Source: JACQFK01 sp964619955 (GTDB lineage: Bacteria; Planctomycetota; MHYJ01; JACPRB01). From it: 64,000 nt of DNA. Shown here one piece after another: positions 16,452 through 23,940 of this stretch (positions are counted from its first letter, which is position 1; the number at the start of each line of letters is the position of its first letter). The translations under genes were made by a program, and so were the position numbers. The DNA is taken from positions 41,817-105,816 of the forward strand of contig CAZUJF010000019.1 of assembly GCA_964619955.1 (NCBI GenBank), given 5' to 3'. The notes beneath the pieces are model-generated. The model had not been told where the DNA came from. It did no database searches and saw nothing but the letters and a program-made list of their open reading frames with translations.

Positions 16452-16814
16452 ATGTACGAGGTCGTCTACTACACGAATGTGCGGGGCGGCTCGCCGGTGG
16501 AGGATTTCGTTAATGCCATGCCCGAGAAGCAGCAGAGGAAGGTGGCCGCCTTCCTCGAACTCCTTGCCCGGGAAGGCCCCCGGCTCCGGCGACCGTATGC
16601 GGATCACGTCAAAGGCGAACTCCGGGAGCTCCGGATGCAATTCGGGCGCAACGAATACAGGATCTTCCACTTCTTCGTTCTGAAGGAGCGGGTGGTGCTG
16701 GTCCATGCGTTCACCAAGAAGACCGACAAGCTGCCCCGGCGGGAGATCGAAACGGCGGAACAGCGGATGAGGGATTTCAAGCAGAGGCTGGAATCGAAGG
16801 AGTTGGGACCATGA
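16452..16814 (+). CDS. higB: HigB / Gp49-like RelE-superfamily toxin
   Basis: A 120-residue basic protein matching the phage-derived Gp49-like/HigB branch of RelE toxins: an N-terminal YYTNVRGGSPVEDFV, the central LRELRMQFGRNEYRIFHFFVLKERVVLVHAFTKKT block, and a basic C-terminal helix. Family toxins are ribosome-dependent mRNA interferases that cut mRNA in the A site. The gene follows a clear promoter-operator and GGAGGGGGC before ATG, and its stop overlaps the XRE antitoxin start by four bases (ATGA). Toxin-first order is typical for higBA. No disrupting mutation is visible, so it is probably functional. Confidence 0.88.
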   Translation: MYEVVYYTNVRGGSPVEDFVNAMPEKQQRKVAAFLELLAREGPRLRRPYADHVKGELRELRMQFGRNEYRIFHFFVLKERVVLVHAFTKKTDKLPRREIETAEQRMRDFKQRLESKELGP

Positions 16815-17113
16815 AGAAGATGAGGATGCGACGCTTTGGGGACTGGCTCGGGGAGAAGCTTCTGGATCCGAAGTTCCGGAAGGGATACCCGGAGGCCCGC
16901 ATGGCGGTCTTCCTGGGATACAAGATCCACGAGCTCCGGGGGAACTTGGGCCTCACCCAGGCGGAGCTGGCCCGCCGGATGGGGACCCGGCAGCAGGCGA
17001 TCGCGCGCCTCGAGCGCGGCGATTACGGGGGGTTCACCCTGAAGACGCTGGAGCGCATTGCAAGGGCGACCAGAACCGAGCTCGTCATCGACTTCCGCCG
17101 CACGGGATCCTGA
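16811..17113 (+). CDS. higA: HigA-like XRE-family antitoxin
   Basis: A 100-residue protein with an XRE helix-turn-helix in its C-terminal two-thirds: KIHELRGNLGLTQAELARRMGTRQQAIARLERGDYGGFTLKTLERIARAT. The N-terminal 30 residues are basic and hydrophobic and may wrap the toxin. It is translationally coupled to higB by ATGA. The protein should neutralise the toxin and repress the promoter through the palindrome at 16411-16426. A decayed HicB-like reading frame begins 13 bases after its stop, so this antitoxin gene lies at a spot where another toxin-antitoxin locus has degraded. Confidence 0.88.
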   Translation: MKKMRMRRFGDWLGEKLLDPKFRKGYPEARMAVFLGYKIHELRGNLGLTQAELARRMGTRQQAIARLERGDYGGFTLKTLERIARATRTELVIDFRRTGS

Positions 17114-17126
17114 TCGAAAGGTTTGA

Positions 17127-17318
17127 GGATCTCTCCCAGGCCGGCTCACGGGGATCGTCCCCAGGAGCCTTCACGCGGCCCTCAAGCGGGAGGCCGTGCA
17201 GGAGGGTATTTCGCTCTCGGAACCCATCCGCCTCAAGCTCGGAGTGGCCTACCGGGACATCGCCGGTCTGCTCCTGACCCACGATCACCCGGAAGCGGAG
17301 CAGCGGGAGGCGATATAG
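17127..17318 (+). pseudogene. Remnant of a HicB-like ribbon-helix-helix antitoxin
   Basis: Reading the frame at 17127-17318 gives 63 codons ending in TAG, with no usable start codon at its 5' end and a stop just before it. The section from RLTGIVPRSLHAALKREA through VQEGISLSEPIRLKLG closely follows the C-terminal ribbon-helix-helix of HicB-family antitoxins, whose consensus reads roughly GRLTVRVP.SLH..L...A..EGVSLNQ....KL. The upstream HicB fold and any partner hicA are missing. The assignment rests on recalled family consensus, and the fragment would not be expressed as a normal protein. Confidence 0.5.
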
Positions 17319-17368
17319 CCGGCCGGGGATGCGCTCCAACGGGCGGAAGGAGGATCCCCTGATGCCCC

Positions 17369-17575
17369 TCACTCCTTGATCAGGAGGACGTTCACGCCCT
17401 TCACGACGACCCGGACGGAATCGCCCTTCTTCAGGCCCATCTCCTCGAGCGAGTCCATCGTCATCACGCTCGACATGGAGGACGCCGGGATCTCCAGGCT
17501 GACCTGGCACATCACCGCGCCCTTCTTGATGCCGGTCACCCTGCCCACGATCTTGTTGCGCGCGCCGATCTTCAT
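17369..17575 (-). CDS. Molbindin-type TOBE domain protein (Mop)
   Basis: A 68-residue single TOBE domain starting MKIGARNKIVGRV, with KKGAVMCQVSLEI and SSVMTMDSLEEMGLKKGDSVRVVVK, an almost complete match to the molybdenum-pterin-binding Mop/molbindin family. Such proteins assemble as hexamers that store molybdate or tungstate in the cytoplasm. A GGGAGA Shine-Dalgarno precedes the ATG. No molybdate transporter or molybdoenzyme gene is nearby in the window, so its client is unknown; the stand-alone form suggests oxyanion buffering. Confidence 0.9.
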   Translation of the reverse strand: MKIGARNKIVGRVTGIKKGAVMCQVSLEIPASSMSSVMTMDSLEEMGLKKGDSVRVVVKGVNVLLIKE

Positions 17576-17717
17576 ACAGGTCTCCCAGAGTCATTCCCTC
17601 CGGCCAACGCCGCGGCACCGGGTCCCGGCAGCTTACCTGAAAACAGCAGCGCTTTCCTGTTCCGAAGCTCACCCCCCCGGAAGGGTGGGGGACGTGCCGG
17701 TTCCCACGACCCGGCCC

Positions 17718-19421
17718 TCAGTCGGAGATGCGGACCGACGCGGGATCCGACGTCCCCTCGGTCCGCACCGCGCCCTTCCCCGCGAGGCCCGCGTTGCCCG
17801 CGAGGACGACGTTCCGGCTGTTCACGACCCGCACGACGGGCGACGTCCCGTGCGCGAAGCGGCAGCCGCGGACCTCGACGTCCTCCGCGGAACCCAGGTG
17901 CAGGGCGGCGCCGGTGTTGTCCTCGAAGACGCAGTCGAGGATGCGGATGCCGCGATGCACGCCGGGAGCCCCCTGGCGGCCCTTGGCCAGGTCCGCGAAG
18001 AGGTCCAGCGCCGCCGCCCGGCGCGCCACCCCGAAGTTGCAGCGGCGGAAGATGCAGGCCTTCACCGTCACGTCCCGCGCGCCCAGGCTCTCCCACCAGT
18101 CCCGCGCGTCCGTGCAGATCTGCAGGCCCGCGCCGCTGACGTCCTCGAAGACGCAGTTCTCCAGCAGGACGTCGCGCGACTGCAGGAGCATGCCGCGCGC
18201 GCGGTTCCCGCGCACGACGCAGCGGCGCACGCGGACGGCGGGGCTCGTGGAGAGGTTCCAGAGGGCCGTCCCCTCGCCGACGCCCTCCGGCAGCGGCTCC
18301 CGGAACACGACGAGCGTGCGGCCCTTGGCGGGGTCCGGCCTCGCCTCGGCGACCACGAGCCGCCCCCGCGGCAGCAGCGGCTCCTCCCCGCCCCCGTACT
18401 CGAGGACGTCGCCCGGCTCCGGCAGGTCCCAGGGCCCCCGCGCCCGGTCGTAGTAGGGGTGCAGGCGCGCGCCCGCGACCTCGAGCGTGCGGCCGTCGGG
18501 ACGGGACGTCGCCAGCCCGTACATCCCGTGGATGTTGATCGCGTCGTCCCCCATCCCGGCAAAGGCGCAGTCCTCGACCGTCACCGTCCCGCGGCAGGCC
18601 CCGAAGTGCATCGCGTCGGCGGTGGCGGACATCCACCCGCCGGCCGCCGGCTCGACCTTCACGCGGCGGATCTCCAGGTCCCGGCTTCCCCAGCCGATGA
18701 CCGCCATGCCGGGGACGGCGCGGACCTCGACGTCCTCCACGCGCACCCCGCTGCAGCCGGAGAAGACCAGGGCGTCGTGCCCGTAGACCTGGTGGCGGAT
18801 GACGACCTCCCAGCCGACCTCGGGCAGGCGGGTGCCGCGCTTCTGAAAGACGCGCAGGCGGCCGTCGGGCAGCCGTCGCGACGGCTCGGCGTCGCGCTCG
18901 CCCTGGGTCTGGTAGATCTCCCAGCCGTTGGCGGCGAGGCGGCGGCGGGCGGAGTCGTACGCGAGGATGCCCTGGACGATGCGGCCGTCGGGCGGCTCGG
19001 CGGGGACGCGCGGACGGACGTCGTAGGCGTGCTCCGCCGGGTGGACGGCTTCCACGGTGCCGGAGCTGTGCGGAAGCGGATCCCAGTCGACGACGAGGTT
19101 GCGGACGACGAGGTTGCGCGCGCCCGAAAAGCGGAAGAGGTCGGCGATGTCCGTGCCGACGAGGGTCGCGCCGCGACCGTCGAGCACGACCTCCCGCAGG
19201 CCCGCGACGACGACGCTGGGCTCGCGGGTGCGGCCGTCGCGCCGCGGCGGGCCGCCGCGCAGGAGGTAGCGGCCGGGCTCGAGGATCAGGGTCCCGCCCT
19301 CGCGCAGCTGCTCGAGGGCCTCGCGGATCGCCGGCGCGCGGTCGCCGTCGGCCGGGGCGAGGCGGCGCTCCCGCGGCGCGTCCTGCACCAGCAGCGCCAG
19401 GACGGCCAGCGCCGGGATCAC
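17718..19421 (-). CDS. Secreted right-handed parallel beta-helix repeat protein
   Basis: 567 residues from GTG 19421, which overlaps the GH10 stop as GTGA; the signal is VIPALAVLALLVQ. Repeated short strands with an Asn/Val ladder are visible through most of the protein, for example NLVVRNLVVDW, GVRVEDVEVRAVPGMAVIG, GTVTVEDCAFAGMGDDAINIHG, VRVRRCVVRGN and NVVLAGNAGL, which is the pattern of pectate-lyase-like beta-helices. GMGDDAINIHG resembles the Asp-Asp catalytic region of GH28-like and related beta-helix enzymes, so a glycan-active role is possible. Translational coupling with the GH10 gene supports a joint role on plant or microbial polysaccharide. Confidence 0.82.
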   Translation of the reverse strand: MIPALAVLALLVQDAPRERRLAPADGDRAPAIREALEQLREGGTLILEPGRYLLRGGPPRRDGRTREPSVVVAGLREVVLDGRGATLVGTDIADLFRFSGARNLVVRNLVVDWDPLPHSSGTVEAVHPAEHAYDVRPRVPAEPPDGRIVQGILAYDSARRRLAANGWEIYQTQGERDAEPSRRLPDGRLRVFQKRGTRLPEVGWEVVIRHQVYGHDALVFSGCSGVRVEDVEVRAVPGMAVIGWGSRDLEIRRVKVEPAAGGWMSATADAMHFGACRGTVTVEDCAFAGMGDDAINIHGMYGLATSRPDGRTLEVAGARLHPYYDRARGPWDLPEPGDVLEYGGGEEPLLPRGRLVVAEARPDPAKGRTLVVFREPLPEGVGEGTALWNLSTSPAVRVRRCVVRGNRARGMLLQSRDVLLENCVFEDVSGAGLQICTDARDWWESLGARDVTVKACIFRRCNFGVARRAAALDLFADLAKGRQGAPGVHRGIRILDCVFEDNTGAALHLGSAEDVEVRGCRFAHGTSPVVRVVNSRNVVLAGNAGLAGKGAVRTEGTSDPASVRISD

Positions 19422-21052
19422 CGGATCTCCACCTCGGCGGCCCCGGCGGCCTTGCGGAGCTCGACCTCCGTCCGCGCGCCCCCCGCCTCCACGGCGTGGC
19501 GGCCGTAGAAGGCGCGCAGCGTGAAGCGGCCCGAGGCGTCGGTCCGGCCCTCGGCGGACGTCCACCACTCCTTGAAGAGCAGCCGCCGGTAGGTGTCGGC
19601 GGCCGGAGTGGGCGTGAAGTCGCGGCGCCAGAGCGCGGCGGCGGGCCGCCAGTGGGCGCCCTCCCAGAAGCCCCACATGAGGATGCCCTCGACGGCCGGG
19701 TGCGCGAAGCAGGTTTTGTAGAGGGCCTCCAGAGAGGCGGCCTTGACGCCCTCGTCGCGGACGTCGATGTCGTACTCCGTGATCTTGATGGGGAGCTTGA
19801 AGCGGGCCAGGTCGTCGAGGGTGTCGCGGACGTGGCGGGCGTCGACGGCCCGGCCGAAGTGGCCCTGGCAGCCGATGCCGCCGACGGGGACGCCGCGCGC
19901 GAGGAGGGAGCGGATGTGCGCCGCGTAGCGGGGGCCGTCGTTCCCCGAGAGGACGTTGTAGTCGTTCACGTAGAGGACGGCGCCGGGGTCGCCCTCGCGG
20001 GCCCACTCGAACATCTCCTTCGTGACGCCCTCCCCGAGCCGCGCGGCGTACCAGTCGCCGTGGATCATCTCGTTGTTGAGGTCGTACTCGGCGATGCGGC
20101 CGCGGTGGCGCGAGGTGACCTCGCGGCCGCGCGCGCGCAGGGCGGCCCGCAGCGCGGCGTCGTCCAGCTCCTTCAGCCAGGGGTTGACGAACTTCTCGAC
20201 GCCCCAGTAGACGCAGTGGCCGCGCATCGTGAGGCCGTTCCCGGCGCACCAGTCCAGCACGCGATCCGAGTCGCGCCAGTCGGGCTCGCCGGGCTTGCGC
20301 TGCGTGTGGTACCACTTCATCGCGTTCTCGTGGACGGCGTGGTTGAAGTTCTCCTTGAGGATCGCGAGATACCGCTCGCGGACGTCCGGGGCCGTGCGCT
20401 CGCTCCAGATCTGGTGCGCGACGGCCGTGCCGAAGGGGAACTCGTGGCGCAACTGGGTCACCTTCACCGCCGTGCCGGGGGGCGCCTTGACCGTGAGCGT
20501 CCCCTTGCGGAGCGTCTCGATGCGGGCGTCGGCCTCGCGCAGGACCTCCCGGTTGCGCCGCGCCGCGCGCTCCGCGGGGTCGGGCGCCGCCGCCGCGGGC
20601 GCGGCCCCGCGGATCCGCAGTTCGCGCACGAGCAGGTTCCGGTCCTCGCCGGGCGCCTGGCCGTCGTTGAGGAACTCGATCCGCAGCGAGAAGAGGCCGC
20701 GCGGAACCTCCACCCGCGCCCGGTACGCGCGGAAGTCAGGCGCGTCGACCGCGAAGGGGGGACCCAGGGGCTTGGAGGCGGCCTCGGTCTCCAGCACCCA
20801 GCGCGCCTGCGGCCAGACGCCCGCCGCGGACGTGCCCGCCGCCAGGGCGCAGATCTCCACCTCCCCCGCGGCGGCGGCCTCGAACCAGTCGCCCAGGGCG
20901 CCGTCGCTCCACAGGTTCCACCCGCCGCCCTGCAGCGGCCCGCCCGCCTCGCGCAGACGGGCCTTCCCCGCGGGAAGGACCGTCTCCGGAGGGCCGTCCT
21001 GCGCGGCGAGCGCCAGGATCAGCCCCAGGAACGGCGCGGCGGCGTGAAGCAT
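19418..21052 (-). CDS. GH10 family glycoside hydrolase (endo-1,4-beta-xylanase-like) with N-terminal binding domain
   Basis: 544 residues from ATG 21052, which has GGAG about seven bases upstream; a TTG twelve bases earlier is less likely. A signal peptide (about residues 1-20) is followed by a beta-rich carbohydrate-binding-like region (about 25-165) and a GH10 barrel (about 190-500). The general acid/base is Glu328 in YDLNNEM, where xylanases usually have WDVVNE, and the nucleophile is Glu426 in ITEYDID. RGHCVYWGVEKFVNPW on strand 3 matches the conserved GH10 His region. Both catalytic Glu residues are present, so activity is likely, but substrate may differ from xylan. It is followed by a coupled beta-helix gene. 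Confidence 0.88.
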   Translation of the reverse strand: MLHAAAPFLGLILALAAQDGPPETVLPAGKARLREAGGPLQGGGWNLWSDGALGDWFEAAAAGEVEICALAAGTSAAGVWPQARWVLETEAASKPLGPPFAVDAPDFRAYRARVEVPRGLFSLRIEFLNDGQAPGEDRNLLVRELRIRGAAPAAAAPDPAERAARRNREVLREADARIETLRKGTLTVKAPPGTAVKVTQLRHEFPFGTAVAHQIWSERTAPDVRERYLAILKENFNHAVHENAMKWYHTQRKPGEPDWRDSDRVLDWCAGNGLTMRGHCVYWGVEKFVNPWLKELDDAALRAALRARGREVTSRHRGRIAEYDLNNEMIHGDWYAARLGEGVTKEMFEWAREGDPGAVLYVNDYNVLSGNDGPRYAAHIRSLLARGVPVGGIGCQGHFGRAVDARHVRDTLDDLARFKLPIKITEYDIDVRDEGVKAASLEALYKTCFAHPAVEGILMWGFWEGAHWRPAAALWRRDFTPTPAADTYRRLLFKEWWTSAEGRTDASGRFTLRAFYGRHAVEAGGARTEVELRKAAGAAEVEIR

Positions 21053-21164
21053 CGGGGCCTCCAAGGTCGTCTTCTATAGTTAACGGCGTTGCTCACCCTT
21101 CGGGGACGCATAAACGACCTCCCGGCCCGCGTTCCCGTGAAGCTTTCCGCTTCGGCCGCCATTA

Positions 21165-21170
21165 TATAAT
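21165..21170 (+). promoter_or_regulatory. -10 box of the HzsA-related gene, six bases from its ATG
   Basis: A perfect TATAAT inside TTATATAAT ends six bases before ATG 21177. Transcription would start at or next to the A of the start codon, and no Shine-Dalgarno is present, so the mRNA is expected to be leaderless. No convincing -35 is seen at 16-18 bases. Confidence 0.6.
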
Positions 21171-21176
21171 CAGGTT

Positions 21177-23930
21177 ATGTATCCGCTTCAGGCGCTCCTC
21201 TCCCTGTCCCTGGCGCTGCAGGCGCCGGAGAATCTCGCGCCACGGGCGACCGTCGCCGCCAGCTCCGAGTTCGGCGACGGTTACCGCGCCAAGAACCTGG
21301 TGGACGGCCGGATCCCGGCCGCCGGCAGCCGGGACGACGCGGGCGGGGCGTGGTGCGCCCGGGGCGGCTCGCATCCCGGGGGCGTGACGCTCACGTTCAC
21401 CTGGAAGGATCCCGTGACGGTGGGCGAGCTCGTCTATTACGGACGCACCGCGTGGGAGTGGACGGAGAACTGGAAGGACTGCGAGATCCGCATCGACGGC
21501 GCGGAGACCCCCGCGCTCAGGGCGGTCCTGACGCCGGGCCACGGCCCCCAGCGCCTCACGCTGCCCAAGCCCGTCCCGGCGAAGGTCCTCACCCTCCGCC
21601 TCCTCACGTCCCACGGCGGCTCGAACCCCGGCGCCTCCGAGATCCAGATCTTCCCGGCGCCGCCCCCGGCGGACGCCCTTCCGCGCTTCCAGGCGCGGCC
21701 GGAGGGGGCCGCGGCCGCCTCGACCGTGCCGGCCTCCCCGGACCTGGCCCGGCGCCTGAAGGCCGGCGAGCTGAGGTTCACGAAGCTGCTCCTCGTCCAG
21801 CGCCACCCCGTCGACAGCTCGCACGTCTACACCTACCACTGCGAAGGCCAGCGCAACGGCGGCGGCCTGTACCTCCTCGACGTCACGGACGGCTCCCTCC
21901 GGGAACTGCTGCCGTCGCCGGGCGGGCAGATCCTCGGGGTGGACCTCTCCTACGACGGAAGCCAGATCCTGTTCAGCTGGCGGAAGGACAAGCTGTACCA
22001 GCTGTACCGGATCAACATCGACGGCGGCGGCCTGACGCAGCTGACGGACGGCGACGCCTACAACTACGACGGCTGCTGGCTGCCGGACGGCGGCATCGCG
22101 TTCCTCTCCACGCGCGTGCCCCGCTTCGCCTACTGCTGGACCTCGCCGGTCGGGACGCTCCACCGCATGAACGCGGACGGCTCGGGCGTCCGCGCCCTCT
22201 CCGCGAACTACCTCAACGACTTCACCCCCGCCGTGATGAACGACGGCTCGATCATCTACGGACGCTGGGAGTACGTCGACCGTCCGGCCATCCCGATCCA
22301 GAGCCTGTGGACCCTGAACCCCGACGGCACGATGCTGCGCGGCTACTTCGGGAACCGCGTGCTCGATCCGGCGACGTTCATCGAGCCGCAGGCGATCCCC
22401 GGGACCTCCAAGGTGCTCTGCACGCTCACCGGCCACAACGGCGCCTGCCGCGGGGCGATCGGCATCATCGACCCGGCGCACGGCGCGAACGCGGACGCCT
22501 CGATCCGCAACCTGACGCCGGACGTCCCCCTGCGCAGGGTCGACGTCAACACCAACGGACCCCGCGGGCCGTACCAGACGCCGTACCCGGTCGACGCGGA
22601 GCACTACCTCGTCTCCCGCGACGGAAGCATCCTGCTGCGGGATTACGAGGGGACGCGGGAGGCGACGGTCATCGCCGGCCGCGGTATGGGCTTTTACAAC
22701 CCCCGGCCGGTCCGCCCCCGGCCGCGCCCCCCCCTCCGGCCGCCCGCGGTGGCGGAGGAGGCCCCTCCCTGGGCGACGGTCTTCGTGCAGGACGTCCACC
22801 TCGGCCTCGAACCGCAGGTCGCGCCGGGCGAGGTGAAACGGATCGCGGTGGTGCAGGAGGTCGAGAAGAGCGCCTTCGCCGACGTGAAACACCGGGCCTT
22901 CGGGTTCCAGTTCCCCGTCGTCTCCTGCGGCGCCACCTACGCCCCCAAGAAGGTCTGGGGCTACGCCACGGTCGAGGCGGACGGCTCCGCGCACTTCCGC
23001 GTCCCCTCCGGGCTGCCCCTCTATTTCATGGCGCTCGACGCCGAGGGCCGCGCGGTGCAGCGGATGAGGAGCTTCACGCATCTGATGCCGGGCGAACGCC
23101 AGGGCTGCGTCGGCTGCCACGCGGACCGGAACCGCCCCGCGCCGGCCCCCGGCCGCAGGCCCTCCGCGATGGACCGCGCCGCGGAGCCGCTGACGGAACC
23201 CGAATGGGGCGTCGCGGGCTTCAGCTACCCGCACGTCGTGCAACCCGTCCTCGACGCCCACTGCGTGAGCTGCCACGGCGGCCTGCTCCCGCAGGGCGGC
23301 GTGGATCTCAGCGGCGACTTCACCGACTTCTTCAACGTCTCGTACGAGACGCTGGCCCGCGCGGGATTCGACGAGCGCTGGGGGGGCCGGAAGTACACGG
23401 CGTCGATCTCCACGTTCAACGGCGCGGAGAAGAACATCCTCCAGGTGACCCCCAAGGCCTGGGGCTCCCCCGCCAGCAAGCTGGCGGATCTCGTGGCGCG
23501 GGGCCACCCCGGGCCGGACGGCCGGGCCCGCCTCAAGATGACGCCCGCGGAGCGTTTCCGGATCTACTCGTGGATCGATTTGAACGTCCCCTATTACGGC
23601 ACGTCGACCTCGCGGCGCACCGACCTGGAGGGCTGCCGGCGGCTGTATCCCCCGACGCTGGACGCGGTCCTGAAGGAGGTGGGCCAGAGGCGCTGCGCCT
23701 CCTGCCATCCCCGCGGCATCCCGCGGACCTTCTACACGCGCATCACCGGCGTGGAGGCCAACGCGTTCCTCGCCGCCCCGCTCGCGGCGGCCGAGGGGGG
23801 CAGCGGAAAATGCGGCGCCGCGGTCTTCAAGGGCCGGGACGACCCCGATTACCGGGCGATCCGCTCGCTCTTCGAGCCCCTGGAGCGCCTGATCCGGGAA
23901 GCCCCGCGCGAGGACATGGACCGGCGCTGA
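21177..23930 (+). CDS. HzsA-related multiheme protein with discoidin-like and beta-propeller domains
   Basis: A 917-residue exported protein. After a signal peptide (residues 1-15) comes an F5/8-type-C-like domain (about 18-165, NLAPRATVAASSEFGDGYRA), then a TolB/PD40-like propeller (about 195-430) and a C-terminal cytochrome-like region with three CxxCH motifs: CVGCH 644-648, CVSCH 696-700 and CASCH 840-844. The propeller-plus-heme layout and blocks such as GTLHRMNADGSGVRALSANYLNDF fit the HzsA-related family, named for the alpha subunit of hydrazine synthase and common in non-anammox planctomycetes. There are no hzsB/C or anammox genes nearby, so hydrazine synthesis should not be assumed. 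It likely acts as a periplasmic redox protein of unknown substrate. Confidence 0.78.
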   Translation: MYPLQALLSLSLALQAPENLAPRATVAASSEFGDGYRAKNLVDGRIPAAGSRDDAGGAWCARGGSHPGGVTLTFTWKDPVTVGELVYYGRTAWEWTENWKDCEIRIDGAETPALRAVLTPGHGPQRLTLPKPVPAKVLTLRLLTSHGGSNPGASEIQIFPAPPPADALPRFQARPEGAAAASTVPASPDLARRLKAGELRFTKLLLVQRHPVDSSHVYTYHCEGQRNGGGLYLLDVTDGSLRELLPSPGGQILGVDLSYDGSQILFSWRKDKLYQLYRINIDGGGLTQLTDGDAYNYDGCWLPDGGIAFLSTRVPRFAYCWTSPVGTLHRMNADGSGVRALSANYLNDFTPAVMNDGSIIYGRWEYVDRPAIPIQSLWTLNPDGTMLRGYFGNRVLDPATFIEPQAIPGTSKVLCTLTGHNGACRGAIGIIDPAHGANADASIRNLTPDVPLRRVDVNTNGPRGPYQTPYPVDAEHYLVSRDGSILLRDYEGTREATVIAGRGMGFYNPRPVRPRPRPPLRPPAVAEEAPPWATVFVQDVHLGLEPQVAPGEVKRIAVVQEVEKSAFADVKHRAFGFQFPVVSCGATYAPKKVWGYATVEADGSAHFRVPSGLPLYFMALDAEGRAVQRMRSFTHLMPGERQGCVGCHADRNRPAPAPGRRPSAMDRAAEPLTEPEWGVAGFSYPHVVQPVLDAHCVSCHGGLLPQGGVDLSGDFTDFFNVSYETLARAGFDERWGGRKYTASISTFNGAEKNILQVTPKAWGSPASKLADLVARGHPGPDGRARLKMTPAERFRIYSWIDLNVPYYGTSTSRRTDLEGCRRLYPPTLDAVLKEVGQRRCASCHPRGIPRTFYTRITGVEANAFLAAPLAAAEGGSGKCGAAVFKGRDDPDYRAIRSLFEPLERLIREAPREDMDRR

Positions 23931-23940
23931 ACCGCCGCGA

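Noticed and set aside
17718..20315. An 865-residue version of the beta-helix protein
   Set aside because: The first 300 residues lie over the GH10 gene in another frame; the signal peptide begins at 19421.
21162..23708. Very long open frame antisense to the HzsA-related gene, and similar long antisense frames opposite the kinase and ftsK genes
   Set aside because: These arise from GC-rich codon structure; their translations are Arg/Gly/Ala-rich with no domains, while the sense strand has clear motifs.
21177..23930. Evidence for anammox metabolism
   Set aside because: HzsA-related proteins are widespread in non-anammox planctomycetes, and no hzsB, hzsC or hydrazine dehydrogenase gene is present.
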